Below are positions 53,151 through 64,000 of a stretch of 64,000 nucleotides of DNA, in pieces. The stretch is taken from contig JBANDB010000003.1 in NCBI GenBank assembly GCA_037576215.1, positions 7,068,001-7,132,000 of the forward strand. Direction: 5' to 3'. Within the stretch, counting starts at the first letter, position 1, and the number at the start of each line of letters is the position of its first letter. The notes under the pieces were generated by a model. The model saw nothing but the letters and a program-made list of their open reading frames with translations. It did no database searches and was not told the DNA's origin. Source of the stretch: Armillaria gallica (taxonomy: Eukaryota; Basidiomycota; Agaricomycetes; Agaricales; Physalacriaceae). A program made the position numbers and the translations under genes.

Positions 53151-55206
53151 ATATATTCCAATCTAACAACTAAGTACTCCATCTAAAATAACACAACAAG
53201 AATGTCCTATATGGGAGAGCTCTCACTAAAGCAACATTGGACATTCCATCAATAGTCTGACAGTTTCATCAACCATTTGTCATTGTTTGCACATTTTTTT
53301 CTGATATCATGGCAAAAATAAAGGGACCTGGATTTATATACATAGAAAGAACTCTAACATGTTCTGAGTAGATGAATTGCCATAGCAACAAAAGTATGTG
53401 TCATTCTAATGACTGTAATAAGAGAAGAGCTCATCCACACCAACATCACTATGAACTCATTCCATCTGTTCTATATCATCAAAGGTGATTTGTGATAGAT
53501 AGTATCATTGTTGTTGCACTTGTACTTGAAAAAGCTGTCTGACCTGTTATGCTTCATGTTTGAATATGGCAATCCAGCATCATGCTGATCTTTCTTATTA
53601 AGTAAGAAGAAGTAGAAAAAGCAAGAAAGATTCTAGTAAAATAGGATTTAGCATAAAAGTAGGTACTGTAGTGTATATTCTCATGCATTTGCAGAGCTCA
53701 GCCAAGTGCAATACTATTAGCTTGACACCATGCATGTATATACTGGGAACAAACTGATCCCCCCATTTTACAACACTTTATGCTCCAACTACATGTGCTG
53801 CATAATAACAACCTCATGAATGTGAATTTCAGTATATGGGTTGTTCATCACATACTATAGATGGTCAACCTTCTTTCTTTCTATTAAAGCCTCATATGAT
53901 TTCCTATCTGGGTGCACCTGCACCCATCCCAGCAGGTCTCATAGGGCCCATTATTGAACTCATAACCCTCACCTGCACCCAGGTCACTAGGCACCTGAGT
54001 GTAGTGGGTGTGGGTTATGGATTACTCACAGTTCCTACACAGTGTACCAAAGGAAATTACTATATTTAATGTATGTACAATCATCACACAATCAAGTAGT
54101 TAAAGAAATTTGACAACGACAGTGAGAATTAAAATCTAATCAAGATTCAAGGTGACAAGAGTGTAGTGAGATCATTACATTTGGCTCTTGAGTATTGGTG
54201 AAGTACTTGGGAGTCAGGATTGTCTGTTGAGAGCTGTGAGTGGCCAGAGATGTAGTTATACAGAAAGGACTTACCATCCCTGTGTAAAGGTCAACATCGG
54301 CAGCAGTCTTGGCAAAATCCATCTGCAGGTTTTCATAGTCTAAGTCATAATTCAAAAAATTCTTCTTTTACATGTCAACATGTCAAGAGGAGCATAGCTC
54401 ATTGGTGCTTTCCCATGGCCCATCCCAATATCCTTGACACTGCCCTACAGCCCTGCTTCATCATGTATCATGTTCCTACATTGCTCTCCCAAACTTATTC
54501 CTATCATTGGCATCAGCATTGTCATTGTCAACTTGTTGTTACTGATGTCATTGCCATTGTTGGGTTTGAGCTCTATGGATCATTGTCCAGTGAAATGGTG
54601 GCCAATATCAAATACCTTGAGGAATTCTAAGGTTATTGAAGTCCCTGAACTGTGAATCCAGCACCAATTGACACCAATGCACATGTGGGAGTTATGGGAT
54701 GAGTCACAGTAGGGTATCACTATCAGGTTATATCAAGCTAATGGCAGGATGATTCTTAAATGTACAGCAAGCTTTGTTGCCAGTTGGCACCGGAAGGTAG
54801 AACAAGCAAGGCCTGACACACCTCCACATTGGATATAACCTATATTCATGCCCTCCAAGATAGATAGATTGAGAATAAGCACACCAAGGGCTTTTCTGGG
54901 AAGCCATCATCAGGTATATGGGTGAGATAAAGTGAAATCAGTTGTGTAAGAAAAACAGCACTATCAAATTCAACAAAGGTGAAGGAACAAAGGCAAGATG
55001 CATTGGTGGCATGCCCATCAGTGTACAAGCCTATCTGTGTACCTGGACAAGAGTTCAGCTAATGAGTACTAGCTCCTAAACAGTGTTATGAACCATTCAG
55101 GATAAACAAGTAGACAAGAGAATGAGTGCATGAGAGGGTGGACCATGCTTTGCATTGAACTATATGAAAAAGAGAATGAGCAATGAAAGGAAGAAACTGA
55201 TAATAC
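53151..55206. other. Degraded sequence, no gene recognised
   Basis: CpG-poor. A plus-strand frame at 53836-54069 and scattered frames at 54415-55030 could be eroded coding sequence, but I recognise no motif. The last 60 bp before the LTR at 55207 are purine-rich (GAAAAAGAGAATGAGCAATG, then AAAGGAAGAAAC), which would fit a polypurine tract if 44256-56899 is one plus-oriented LTR element. Confidence 0.4.
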
Positions 55207-56899
55207 ACTGATGAGCCTAGACTTCTATAGCAACAGCAACACTAACTCAGAATGAGATTGGGTAATTAACATAATAGCATGGCAATCAAGGCGATCATGT
55301 GTGTGAGTGGATTCGGGGCACCTCTATGCAGTAAATCAATTCCTCTATATGCAAGTATACACTGCAACTTTAAGTCTGCAAAGTAGTACTGCTTGGTAGT
55401 CAAGTACTAGATGCTATAGCTTTCAGCCAATAGGGATCTCTCAAAATGAGAGGGAACCGAAGCAGATATGACATGAATACCATGAATCCGTATGAGAAAA
55501 TGTGAGACAAGACTAGAAAATATCGCTGAACAGTAATCTAAACAGGATGAATGATGGAAGATAAACTAAATGGGTGGCAGTAGTCTATAAGTGAGCAAGG
55601 CAATAAGAAATGTGGGTGGAAACTGCATGTGGCAAGAGAAAACATGAAACAGGGTGCTGAGGGTGGAATGGCAAGAGAAAATGTGGAACTACAAAAACTG
55701 GTAGTGATACTGGTCCTATATGATGCAATGGTGCTGAGTCGATGCTGAAACTGGTCTTGTACTGAAACGATCCTATCTTATGTCAAAACTAACCTTCAAG
55801 TCCACTCAAGGGACTGATACTATACAAAAACTGGCCAAACTGATCCTAAGTCTGCTCTGAAACTACCAAAGTGGGTGACAATAATGATGGCAAAAGAGAA
55901 ACAGTAAAAACTCCAATGGTGTGAAAGTGAAATGATGATGGCCTATAAAAGATAATGGGGGCAAGATATGGCATGGCAATCATGTATTGATACAATATGA
56001 GCATGCACCAATAGTGTTAAGAGTGAAGAGCGAGTAGCAAAGGACTCTTCACAGTTAAAAACTGTGGAATAACTCTGGTGAGTTCAAGAGTCGATGTGCA
56101 ATCAAGAATATGCTGGGGTAAACAGTATATTGCCATAGAACAGTGAATAGACATGGTTTACTGGCAATAGACTAGTGTGTGATGATAATTGATGTAGAGT
56201 GTGGTCAACTGGAAATGAACTAACTTCTAACTATGTTTTCTAGCTAGCTTTTTATACTACAAGTACAAACTTATAAATAGAGTAAATATGTGAGACTTAG
56301 TAAAGCTGTAAGGCCTTGGCTTTGTGAAAATTGTAGGAAACATATGGTCCTTGGTCTTCTAAAGTAACAGCAACTTGTCAACATTGCCATGTATGGATGT
56401 GAACCATATGGTTTTACTGAGCGATAAGCAGATCACTAGATGCTGTTTAGCTGTGGATTACTGGGTGATAGTCATTGTACTGAGGAGTACATGTGGGGCA
56501 ATATTTTCTTGAGGCCTTGGCAAAGTAACAGCCTTAGTAAACATGGTCTGTAGTTGCCATAGCTGTAATTGTCATAGCTGGGAGGATACTCACATCAATC
56601 ACATCATTTTCATTAAGTGATCAATGAGCACGTCAACTGGGTGCTTCTGAGTGATGTGTCAATTCCATATTGGGATGATTGTTGATCCAAGGTGCCTTGC
56701 CATGATGAAGTACAGCAATTATGATGCATGGCAAGATGGGATGGATAACAAAGTGTGTGAGGAGTGGTTGCTATAGGATGAAAGTGGTATCAGTGTGTGT
56801 GCAATCATTGGTTTGCTGAAAGGCCATTGAAGGAATAGTAGCATTAATTAGCAGGTAAAATCTGTGAATTCTGAGTGTACAGAGCCTGGAGGCTCATCA
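55207..56899 (+). mobile_element. LTR, family 4, copy 3
   Basis: 1693 bp, TGATGAGCCTAGACTTC ... GCCTGGAGGCTCATCA with the 10-bp inverted ends of the family. Same orientation as copy 2 and free of the pogo and MITE insertions, so it supplies empty sites for both. Flanks ACAC and TCCC do not match, consistent with a right LTR of a longer element or with later loss. Confidence 0.75.
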
Positions 56900-57434
56900 T
56901 CCCCTCTAAACTTTTATTATGTTACTTAGGAACATAAAACTGATGTATGAGTAACCATATTCCCATGAGAAGTTAGGGTTTTGGGCTCTGTTGCCAGGAG
57001 ATAATGTGGTGGCTATGCAATCCAGCCAATATTAGTGATCAAAGTGCTTTAGATATGTCAGTGATTTAAAGATAGACACCATTAATTGCTGTTTACAGGC
57101 ACAGAAGATGTTGTATGTCTTCTCATTCCACCACAGAATCTTCTGTGACATATGAAAAGAGTGGAGAACTTTCTATTGCCACATGACAAGTTGAACTTAG
57201 AGAAATTTTCCATTCTTCCCTTTTGCTTTCTTTCTCTCACTTCACCCTTTTGTCTCCCTCTTACTTGCACACTCATTCTCTTTTTTTATGCTCATCTCCT
57301 TTCACAAAGATGCTCTTCCTCCTCTACTTTTGGAGGTGAGTAGTCTTTTCTTGGACACCGTCTGTTACACAGATGGATCCTTTCCACTTTGATGCATACT
57401 GACAATATTCTTTGGTTTTACTGAAGGCTTTTCA
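56900..57434. other. No gene recognised; possible 5' part of the next gene
   Basis: AT-rich. A CT-rich stretch (57215-57310) precedes the first recognisable exon. No promoter element stands out. Confidence 0.4.
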
Positions 57435-60157
57435 GTGTCATTTCTCTTCTTTCTTTGCATACTTCACCAGTGTTCAACACTGGTGAGGTTATCTTCTGAG
57501 CGCCTGACTCGCCGACTTCATGACATAGCCAAACCCTCCATTGTCAAGGATGCCACAGTGCTCAAGCATGAAGTGCTGAGTTCTTATGAAACTGCCACTG
57601 CTCTCCTGCAGCATAAGGTCAACTTCCCTCCTGACAATGATAATATGCCCAAGGATGTTGACAAGTGGATTTCAGATGCCTATCTTCAATAGATCATTTG
57701 TTCCAACTTTTGGAAACCCACCAGTATTAAGAAGACAGCTTGGAACAATGCCAAGTACATGCTGTTGGTGTGTTTGCCATTGGTGGATATGAGTCTGATT
57801 GACGATTCCCATGAGAGGTTCAATGCTTTGGTCCATCAGGCAGTGCATCATTTAATTTCTTTGTCTGTTCCTGTCTTTCTAATGTGTCTTGTTCAGCACA
57901 AGTATTCTATCCCCAACCTTTATCCTATTTCTCTGGATACACTGTTGCCTTCTCCTGAACCTGAGTCAAGTGTTTGAACACCTGCACCTCTGAGAACAAT
58001 AGTACCACCATTGGCTATGAAGCCCACAATGCCACCTTCTCAGAAGGAGAAGACACCTGTTCCTTGAAAACCGCAGTCTACAGTGCCTGTTACTCCTCAC
58101 TGAGCTGCACCTCATCATACTACAAGTCTTGTTGGCTCAGTTCCTCAACTTAATCTTTTGGCTGCTAATCCTGCAGCTAATACCATGCTATCCAATGTTC
58201 AATCTTCCAGCTTGGTGCCTATTAACATCTTCAAACCTCCACTGCCTAGGTTTATGGCTCCTTTGACTGCTCAGAAAACTGACCAATCTTCTATGACCCA
58301 GAGGAAGGTGGCATCTAAACTTGCTTTGTCCCAGCCACCTCTGCCTCCAGGTATAATTTTTGTCAGCTTTGACAAGTCTATGGTTAGCAACAATTCAGGG
58401 TGGGTTTCATTGTCATGTTCTAGCAGTTCCTTGACTAATAATTTTGTCTTCTTAGCCCTCCCAACTCTTCAGAAGCTTTTCAGAAGGACTAGACTTCTCC
58501 TTTACATAGAAAACCTGCCCAACAACTCCAGATTGGACCCCCAGTCCATGCTACATGATCTGAGTTATCAACTCTGGCATCTTCTTGTGCTTTTGCCATT
58601 GATGGTAGGCACCTTTTCTCTCTTTGTTGGATTGCCGTACTGACTTGTTATTTTTCAGCTGCTGTGCATCTGAATATCATTCGAGGTCCTGACCCCAGTC
58701 TTCTATGTGATAATAGCTTTCTTGTCCCTTCAAGTGACTGCCAACCCTTATTTTTGCCAGGTACAGATGATGAGAAAGAACAAGTTCAAGAGGACTTAGT
58801 GAAGGCCAGTTGTGTAGATGAGGAAGTTGCCAGTACCAACAGTGAGGATGACAGCTTTGGCCACAACTCTCCTAACCCAGTTCAACATGAACCAATGAAT
58901 ATCAATGGAGCAGATTCTCAGAGCAAGGACAAGGGTTCCAGCCCTCCTCCTACAAATAAAGCTTATTGCCTTCATCACAAGCCAAGGATTTTGTTTGTAT
59001 TTAACAATACTACTGGGGATTTTGTTGAGTCTTACCCAACCATTTTCCTTTCTAGGCCAGCTGTTCCTCCTTTTTAAAGTCAGGATCTTTGACAATCTGC
59101 TCAGTCACACACCTCTCTGACCAATCCTACTGCTGCCTATCTTAAGGCAGTCCAAAGCTTCAAGCCCAACACTAAGAAGAAAAGGAAGGATGTGAAAAAC
59201 AAGGACAAAACTTCAGAGGTTGCCGTTCCTCATAAATGTGTGAGAACAGAGGATGAGGCTTTGCAGACTGTGGATAAATCTGCAGTCAAGAAATTAAAGT
59301 TTGAAAGATTATCATGTTGATGAAGTCGAAAGTATGTAAATCTGTAGCTTTCTCCTTTTCTCCAGCTAAGTCATCTCCAGTAGTTCATGCTACTCCCATC
59401 ATCTGAAAATGTGAACCTGGACCCTTGAAACCGCTGCCAGTCACCTTAGGTGTCAGTGGAGGAGGATTTGGTGAGAAGGTCCCATCAACTGCCAAGGCCA
59501 TTCAGAACAGTATCAAGAGTATTGGTGTCCTCAAGGTTGACCAGGACTTCAGCAAGTTCGTCAAGATTGATAAGAGCTATTGGAGTAAGGCAGTCATGCT
59601 GTTTGTTGGGGAGCAAGTAAATGCCTTTTTTGTTATATTTAATTGCTCTTTTTCCTGACTAGTTTTGACAGTATACCACCACTTGTGACCACTGTAGGTG
59701 CCTTGGAACACAATGCCAAAAGCTCTTGATGCACACAGTCAAGTGCATGTGTTGCCATTATTCCAAGCTCCCATGCAAGGTCGATGGAGTTGCTGCACTC
59801 AATCCTATTAAGCACTACCATCTAAAGGGCTCTAGTATGTTTTCTTCTCTTTTGTTTCTCTGTGCTGACTTCTCTTCTTTTGTAGACACCATTAACACTT
59901 TTGAGAGTACCCTCAACACCATTGAGGCTAATAATACTGCTATCTCCTTGATTACTCAACAATACCTGGCAGGCCTTAATGTTGTCGTGCACACTGACAG
60001 CACCCATGCTCAGATGTTCCATCTCTATAGCTATCTGGCTCCTGTTGAGGAAGAAGGCAATAACAATGATGGTGAGGACTCAGAGGATGAGGTTCCAGAT
60101 GATGTTGCTGAAGGTGTTGCTGGGCCTTCCAAGAAAAGGAAGGGTAAGTCAGGTTGA
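57435..60157 (+). pseudogene. Degraded multi-exon gene with Cys cluster, copy 1
   Basis: Exon-like segments in order: 57435-57692 (LTRRLHDIAKPSIVKDATVL and DKWISDAYLQ), 57720-57977 (LLVCLPLVDMSLIDDSHERF), a Pro/Thr-rich stretch to about 58440, 58664-59077 (acidic, DEEVASTNSEDDSFGHNSP), 59425-59620 (FGEKVPSTAKAIQNSIKSIG), a Cys-rich exon at about 59695-59825 (CLGTQC ... VKCMCCHYSKLPCKVDG, ALNPIKHY), and a last exon 59883-60157 (STLNTIEANNTAISLITQQY, ending GPSKKRKGKSG). GT-AG introns can be placed between several. At least four in-frame stops make it a relic. The Cys pattern recalls short zinc-binding modules in abundant Agaricomycete repeat-associated proteins; function unknown. Confidence 0.5.
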
Positions 60158-61018
60158 GTAGCGGGAATTGGGACCTTGGTCATTGGCTGCCATTGTCCTT
60201 TGAACTTTTTGGTTTCATTATTTTTGAACAGTTTTATGTATGGACTTTGTGTCATGTGTCTTCAGGCAAATATTTTTATATAGTTGCATGTAGCCACCCC
60301 AATGAGGGTGTAATATAAATAAACCATGTTTTCTTGCAATTTTTGGTGTGATTTTATGGATTCTTGAGGGAATTTTTGGTGATTTTGGACTTGGAGAAAT
60401 TTCAGCAGCTGGGGCTCATGTGCTAAAGTTCACATGATTGTCTGCCTTGGGCTATTTCTTGAAATAATTTCTCCAAGTCTAAATTGCTGTGAAATTGAAA
60501 TGGTAAGGAATGTGGATGGCCATGGCTCTGGTGCTGTTGGCTTTTGGATTTGTCATGTTTTGTGTTACTAGTCATGAGTTTTTGTTACTGAGATATAATT
60601 TTGATGATATCTCCATCGTGTATAGTCAAATTGATGGTGGAGCATAGTATTTTTGTTGTTAGAAATAATATTTTAATAGTTTTTTGTAGAGTATTTTGTA
60701 GATTGAAGGGTCATTTCTTTCATGATTTTGTTACTTTTTGTGTGAAAATGTCGTGTTGAAAAGAAAGCATGTTTTCGTTCTATAAACAACATGGGGACCA
60801 TGTCTCTCCCCCCTAAACTTTTTAAATCTTTGCCGGCCAAGGCTAAAAAGACTTAAACCGAGGTTCAAAGATTTGCAATTTGAAAGTGAATGCCTCTGAG
60901 TTTTGAAAGTTGCAAACATGCGGTTGGGTTCCATGCTGGGTTCTGTCAAGTGTATGATCCAAGCCCAATAGGAATTTTCATGTAAATGCGATGAGGTGAG
61001 TTGTTCTTTGAGTTTTCG
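60158..61018. other. Intergenic: possible 3' end signals
   Basis: ATAAATAAACC at about 60316 could be a poly(A) signal for the upstream gene. The rest is AT-rich. A slightly CpG-richer patch (60770-60970) includes TTTGCCGGCCAAGGC. No gene seen. Confidence 0.4.
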
Positions 61019-61025
61019 TATAAAG
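61019..61025 (+). promoter_or_regulatory. TATA box (TATAAAG)
   Basis: TATAAAG lies 55 bp upstream of the ATG at 61080, followed by a CT-rich leader (TTTTCTCATTATTGTATCCTC). It is a plausible core promoter for the gene that follows. Confidence 0.45.
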
Positions 61026-61079
61026 AGGATGTTTTCTCATTATTGTATCCTCAGAATCATCGCATTTCACTGAATCGCA

Positions 61080-63000
61080 ATGTCTACTTCTGCTGCCAAA
61101 GCTATTCCATCTCTCATCTCTCTCGTCCAGTGTGCTGTTGCCATTTTGCATGTCCCCTTTAAGCCTAATGTGCAATTGTTGCATCTAACCACCTGCTTTG
61201 ACAAGATGGTACACATCAAGGTAAATTGCCATGCTCTCTGTGCAGGTTTTTGTGCTCTAATTAGTGTTGAATAGTGCCAGATCAAGTTCTTTAAGACATT
61301 CAAAGCTGTTGTCGATGGCTGGGTCTCTAAGTATAATTTCTACAAGACTTGGGACACTGTGCTCAAGATCAAGTCTGATCATCTCAAGATCTCTGTTGGT
61401 GGATGGTGCTCCATCTCTGGCAACCAGATCTTAGATGCTTTGGAGGTTCTCCCTCCCTTGTGTTACTGTATCAATGACAATATCCAGATGTTGTCTGCTC
61501 TGTTTACTCCCAATATCACTCCTTCCAAGGAAGTTCAGACTGTGCCTTTGTCTCTGGACACCATGTCTGCATCTGCCTCTCAGGGTGCTAACATGGTATT
61601 GGAGGAGGAAACTCCTGCTAGGGAAACTTGTGCCATGTCTCCTTTTATAGTGTCCTCTGCAGATTGGGTGGTACGTGCTTTGAATCAATTAAAACCATAG
61701 CATCACATTAACTCGACTTGGTATGATCTAGATGCTATCTCCAGTTGTCACTCCTTCTGGTGCCTTCATTGAGCAGTTTGCTGAGAAAGAAGATATCCTC
61801 AAGAACACTGTTCAGATTGGCAAGAAGATCACTGATCTATATCGCTGCTCTTTCAACAAGGCTGACCTCCAATATGGCAACACTTTCTGTGCCTATTGCT
61901 CAGGCACTCCTAGTTATCCTGCCCATTGATGTCCTGCTTGCTCTGCCAAGGTATGTTTTCTTTCTAAATCTATGTTTTCTTTTGCATTGATGTGAATCTA
62001 AGGCTGTCCATCCTTGCAGGCCTTGCATTCTTGAGGGCACCAAGTGTACTTTTGCTGGGCTGTCTTCAGTCTGCCATGCTTGCCACAAATCGGTGACTTG
62101 TCAGTGCATTGGAGGCCTTCTCAACTGACAAATTCTCTTGATGCCATACCAAGATCCTCATTTGGAGAACAATCAAAATATCCTTGACATTATTGATAAG
62201 CTCATTGATGCTGACCCTTATAAAGCTAGTAAGTTCTTGTCTTCCACTTTTTCTGGTCTGCAGTTACTAATTCCATGCATTTACAGAACCTTGGGCTGAC
62301 ATTGGTGATGATTTTTATATGGAAGCTATTGTTCACAACATGGCACAGTTTATTGGGGTGAACTATCAACAGTTCACTTCTCAGGGCAAGTCTATAGCCT
62401 CATTGGTGAAGATGAAGGAATCTTTCTACCACCAGTTGGAGTCCAACACCTGTGACCTCTACTTGAACCTGAAGCTTTGTCAGGTCCTTGTCCAGCATTA
62501 CTATCTTGTCATGGTTAAACTCGATGAGGCACATGTCCAAGAGGAAGTGGAGGCTAGTACTGCAGCCAAGATGAGACTAACAATCATGCTACATCTTCTT
62601 CTCACAACATCTATGTTTCTTGGTGGAGGAAGAAGTACCAGCATTCAGGTCATGGCTGCAGTAAGAAGAACCACTCAAAGAACAAGGGTAAAAAGGAGGA
62701 CTGGAAGGGTAAAGGCAAAAACAAGGCCACCCAGCACATTAAAGAATGTGGTTGGGGTTGTGATCATGATAACTGCAATGCTAACCAGGAGGAGCCTGAT
62801 CCCGCACCAGCTCTTTGTCCTTGCCGTTGGTGGGGCAGTTGTGGTCGTGCTAACTGTTCTTCTAAAGGCAGCTGGACTCCACATCCCCAGGAATCCATTG
62901 AGTACCAGGACAGTGTCCCCAGTAACTATGGAGGAAACTGGCAGAGCAAGGCAGGCTCCAGTCATCGTGGCCATTACTAGAGTTGCCATGGTCTTCTAGG
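61080..63000 (+). pseudogene. Degraded multi-exon gene with Cys clusters, copy 2
   Basis: ATG at 61080 (MSTSAAKAIPSLISLVQCAV). Further exon-like segments: 61275-61700 (FFKTFKAVVDGWVSKYNFY, GGWCSISGNQILDALEVLP), 61735-61950 (FAEKEDILKNTVQIGKKITD, then CAYCSGTPSYPAH, stop, CPACSAK), an intron starting GTATGTTTTC, 62005-62230 (PCRPCILEGTKCTF, VCHACHKSVTCQC; then NILDIIDKLIDADPYKA), and from 62287 (WADIGDDFYMEAIVHNMAQF, LESNTCDLYLNLKLCQVLVQ), ending in a Gly/Lys-rich low-complexity tail. Cys pairs C-x2-C recur at least four times. Layout resembles copy 1 (N-terminal helical part, Cys clusters, basic tail), so the two may be tandem duplicates. In-frame stops at about 61272, 61698, 61927 and 62125 indicate decay. 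Confidence 0.5.
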
Positions 63001-63177
63001 TAGTTGTATTCAATTTGTACGGACATTTTTGCAGGGGTATATATTGAAAGAGTGTTGAGGGACCAGTATGGATCTACTGGTTAGAATATTTAGCTATGAA
63101 TGAATGTGTAGGGGCTCCAAAATGGAGCTCAATTATTTATATAAAATTTTTAGTTTGTGCTAATGTCTTGAGTGAAA
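63001..63177. other. Possible 3' flank of the gypsy fragment
   Basis: AT-rich sequence beyond the integrase stop. It includes GGGGCTCCAAAATGGAGCTC, a short hairpin (GGGGCTCC / GGAGCTC). No LTR end could be defined. Confidence 0.35.
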
Positions 63178-63620
63178 TTAAGCAAGTTCCACTTCATTAT
63201 GCACTCCTTCTAAGTCTGGGAGGTCATCAAGTGTACCATCATCTGATGATGCAAAGAGATCATTGATCCATGTGGGTGGCACATCAATGATTACATTGAT
63301 ATCCAGTATGTCAATCTTCTTCCTAGCAAAGTACAGCAATAGTCTAAATGCAGCAACTGGTCTTGTGAAGGTCAAACCATTTAATTCACAAAGGAGACAT
63401 GCGCTGCCTTTATTCCTCCCAAAGATCACTAAGGGGCCTAAATATCTGGCATACATTTTACAATTTAGAGCCTTCTCTATCTGCATGTTGCGCATCAAAA
63501 CTAAATCACCTTTCTGGAAGTTGAAGTCTCTGATAGAGTATTTGTGTTCCTTCTCAAATTTAACTGTGGCATTTCTTCTAGCTTCATAGACTTTAGACCT
63601 CAAATGCTGATATGCTTGGT
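63178..63620 (-). pseudogene. Ty3/gypsy integrase C-terminus fragment
   Basis: A 141-codon minus frame (63603-63178): YEARRNATVKFEKEHKYSIR, FQKGDLVLMRNMQIEKALN, KMYARYLGPLVIFGRNKGSA, CELNGLTFTRPVAAFRLLLY. This is the GPY/F-containing integrase tail of a chromodomain-less basidiomycete gypsy lineage, different from the chromovirus at 27.4-42.1 kb. An in-frame stop lies just upstream (about 63627) and the catalytic core is not present in the window, so it is a fragment. Its stop at 63178 appears to be the natural end of the polyprotein. Confidence 0.8.
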
Positions 63621-64000
63621 ATCAGGCTACCCATAGATTTTGCAATTTCATATCAAATAAAGCAGTCTACAAGTGGTACAGGGAGCTATAGTGAAGGCTT
63701 TACACTGATAGCTAGTATACTACATAAGATAGTGAGCAGTACAGTGTCAGAATGGACTTAGAAGCGACATCTAGATGAGTCAACTCTATAAGCCTTCAAT
63801 GCTGAATGCTATTCCCTGCCAAAAACAAAGACTAATTACAGTCAAACCAAGAGACACATTGAGATGGGTTACAAACCTAAAGCAGAACACAGAAGGACTA
63901 GATTTACTCATCATCTTGATGACTTGAATGAACCTAGAAGAGAATTGCTAAGTCCACAATGATTTACAACATGAAATGAAGTTAGCTTAGAACATGAATA
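63621..64000. other. No gene recognised
   Basis: CpG-poor sequence at the right edge with no continuation of the integrase frame and no other recognisable feature. Confidence 0.4.

Noticed and set aside
44256..56899. Definite full-length LTR retrotransposon
   Set aside because: The two LTRs fit, but no target duplication, primer-binding site or coding motif could be confirmed, so only the LTRs are listed as features.

Overview
The window looks like an Agaricomycete (Basidiomycota) genome segment from a repeat-rich, probably subtelomeric or heterochromatic region. The evidence is the many short 45-70 bp GT-AG introns, a fungal gene family with an MLKL-type N-terminal four-helix domain, a chromodomain-bearing Ty3/gypsy element of basidiomycete type, a pogo-type transposase and stretches of CpG decay. 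No rRNA, CRISPR, bacterial operon or intact functional tRNA gene was seen. All assignments come from reading the sequence; no search was run.

Left part (1 to about 24.4 kb), CpG-rich by eye. It opens with tRNA-derived SINE-like repeats. It then holds a tandem segmental duplication built from a roughly 3.5-4 kb repeat block (copies at 2567-6566, 10475-13960 and 20350-23850, plus a partial copy at 6899-7190). In two units the block is preceded by a minus-strand multi-exon gene of unknown function (9400-10470 and the relic 19400-20160). In the same two units it is followed by a plus-strand gene with an MLKL_NTD-like domain (14033-18164 and 23901-26889). The first copy carries a complete TKL-like kinase domain behind a transmembrane segment, but it has lost its middle and carries a non-autonomous hAT insertion. 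The second copy keeps the N-terminus and middle, has no kinase domain, and ends in a C-terminal transmembrane anchor.

Middle part (27.4-42.1 kb): a full-length but dead Ty3/gypsy chromovirus in minus orientation, with 5-bp target duplications (GTTTT). It is interrupted by four solo LTRs of four families. A fourth copy of the repeat block is scattered around it (27330-27443, 42083-42222, 43829-44255).

Right part (42.1-64 kb): strongly CpG-depleted, AT-rich repeat graveyard. It contains further copies of the long solo-LTR families, one of which hosts a young pogo-type transposon (44880-47300, one in-frame stop) and a foldback CACTA-like MITE (47786-48051). Two tandem, degraded multi-exon plus-strand genes with Cys clusters (57.4-60.2 kb and 61.1-63.0 kb) follow. 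The window ends in the C-terminus of another gypsy integrase. CpG content differs sharply between old and young insertions, so the nested insertions can be ordered in time.
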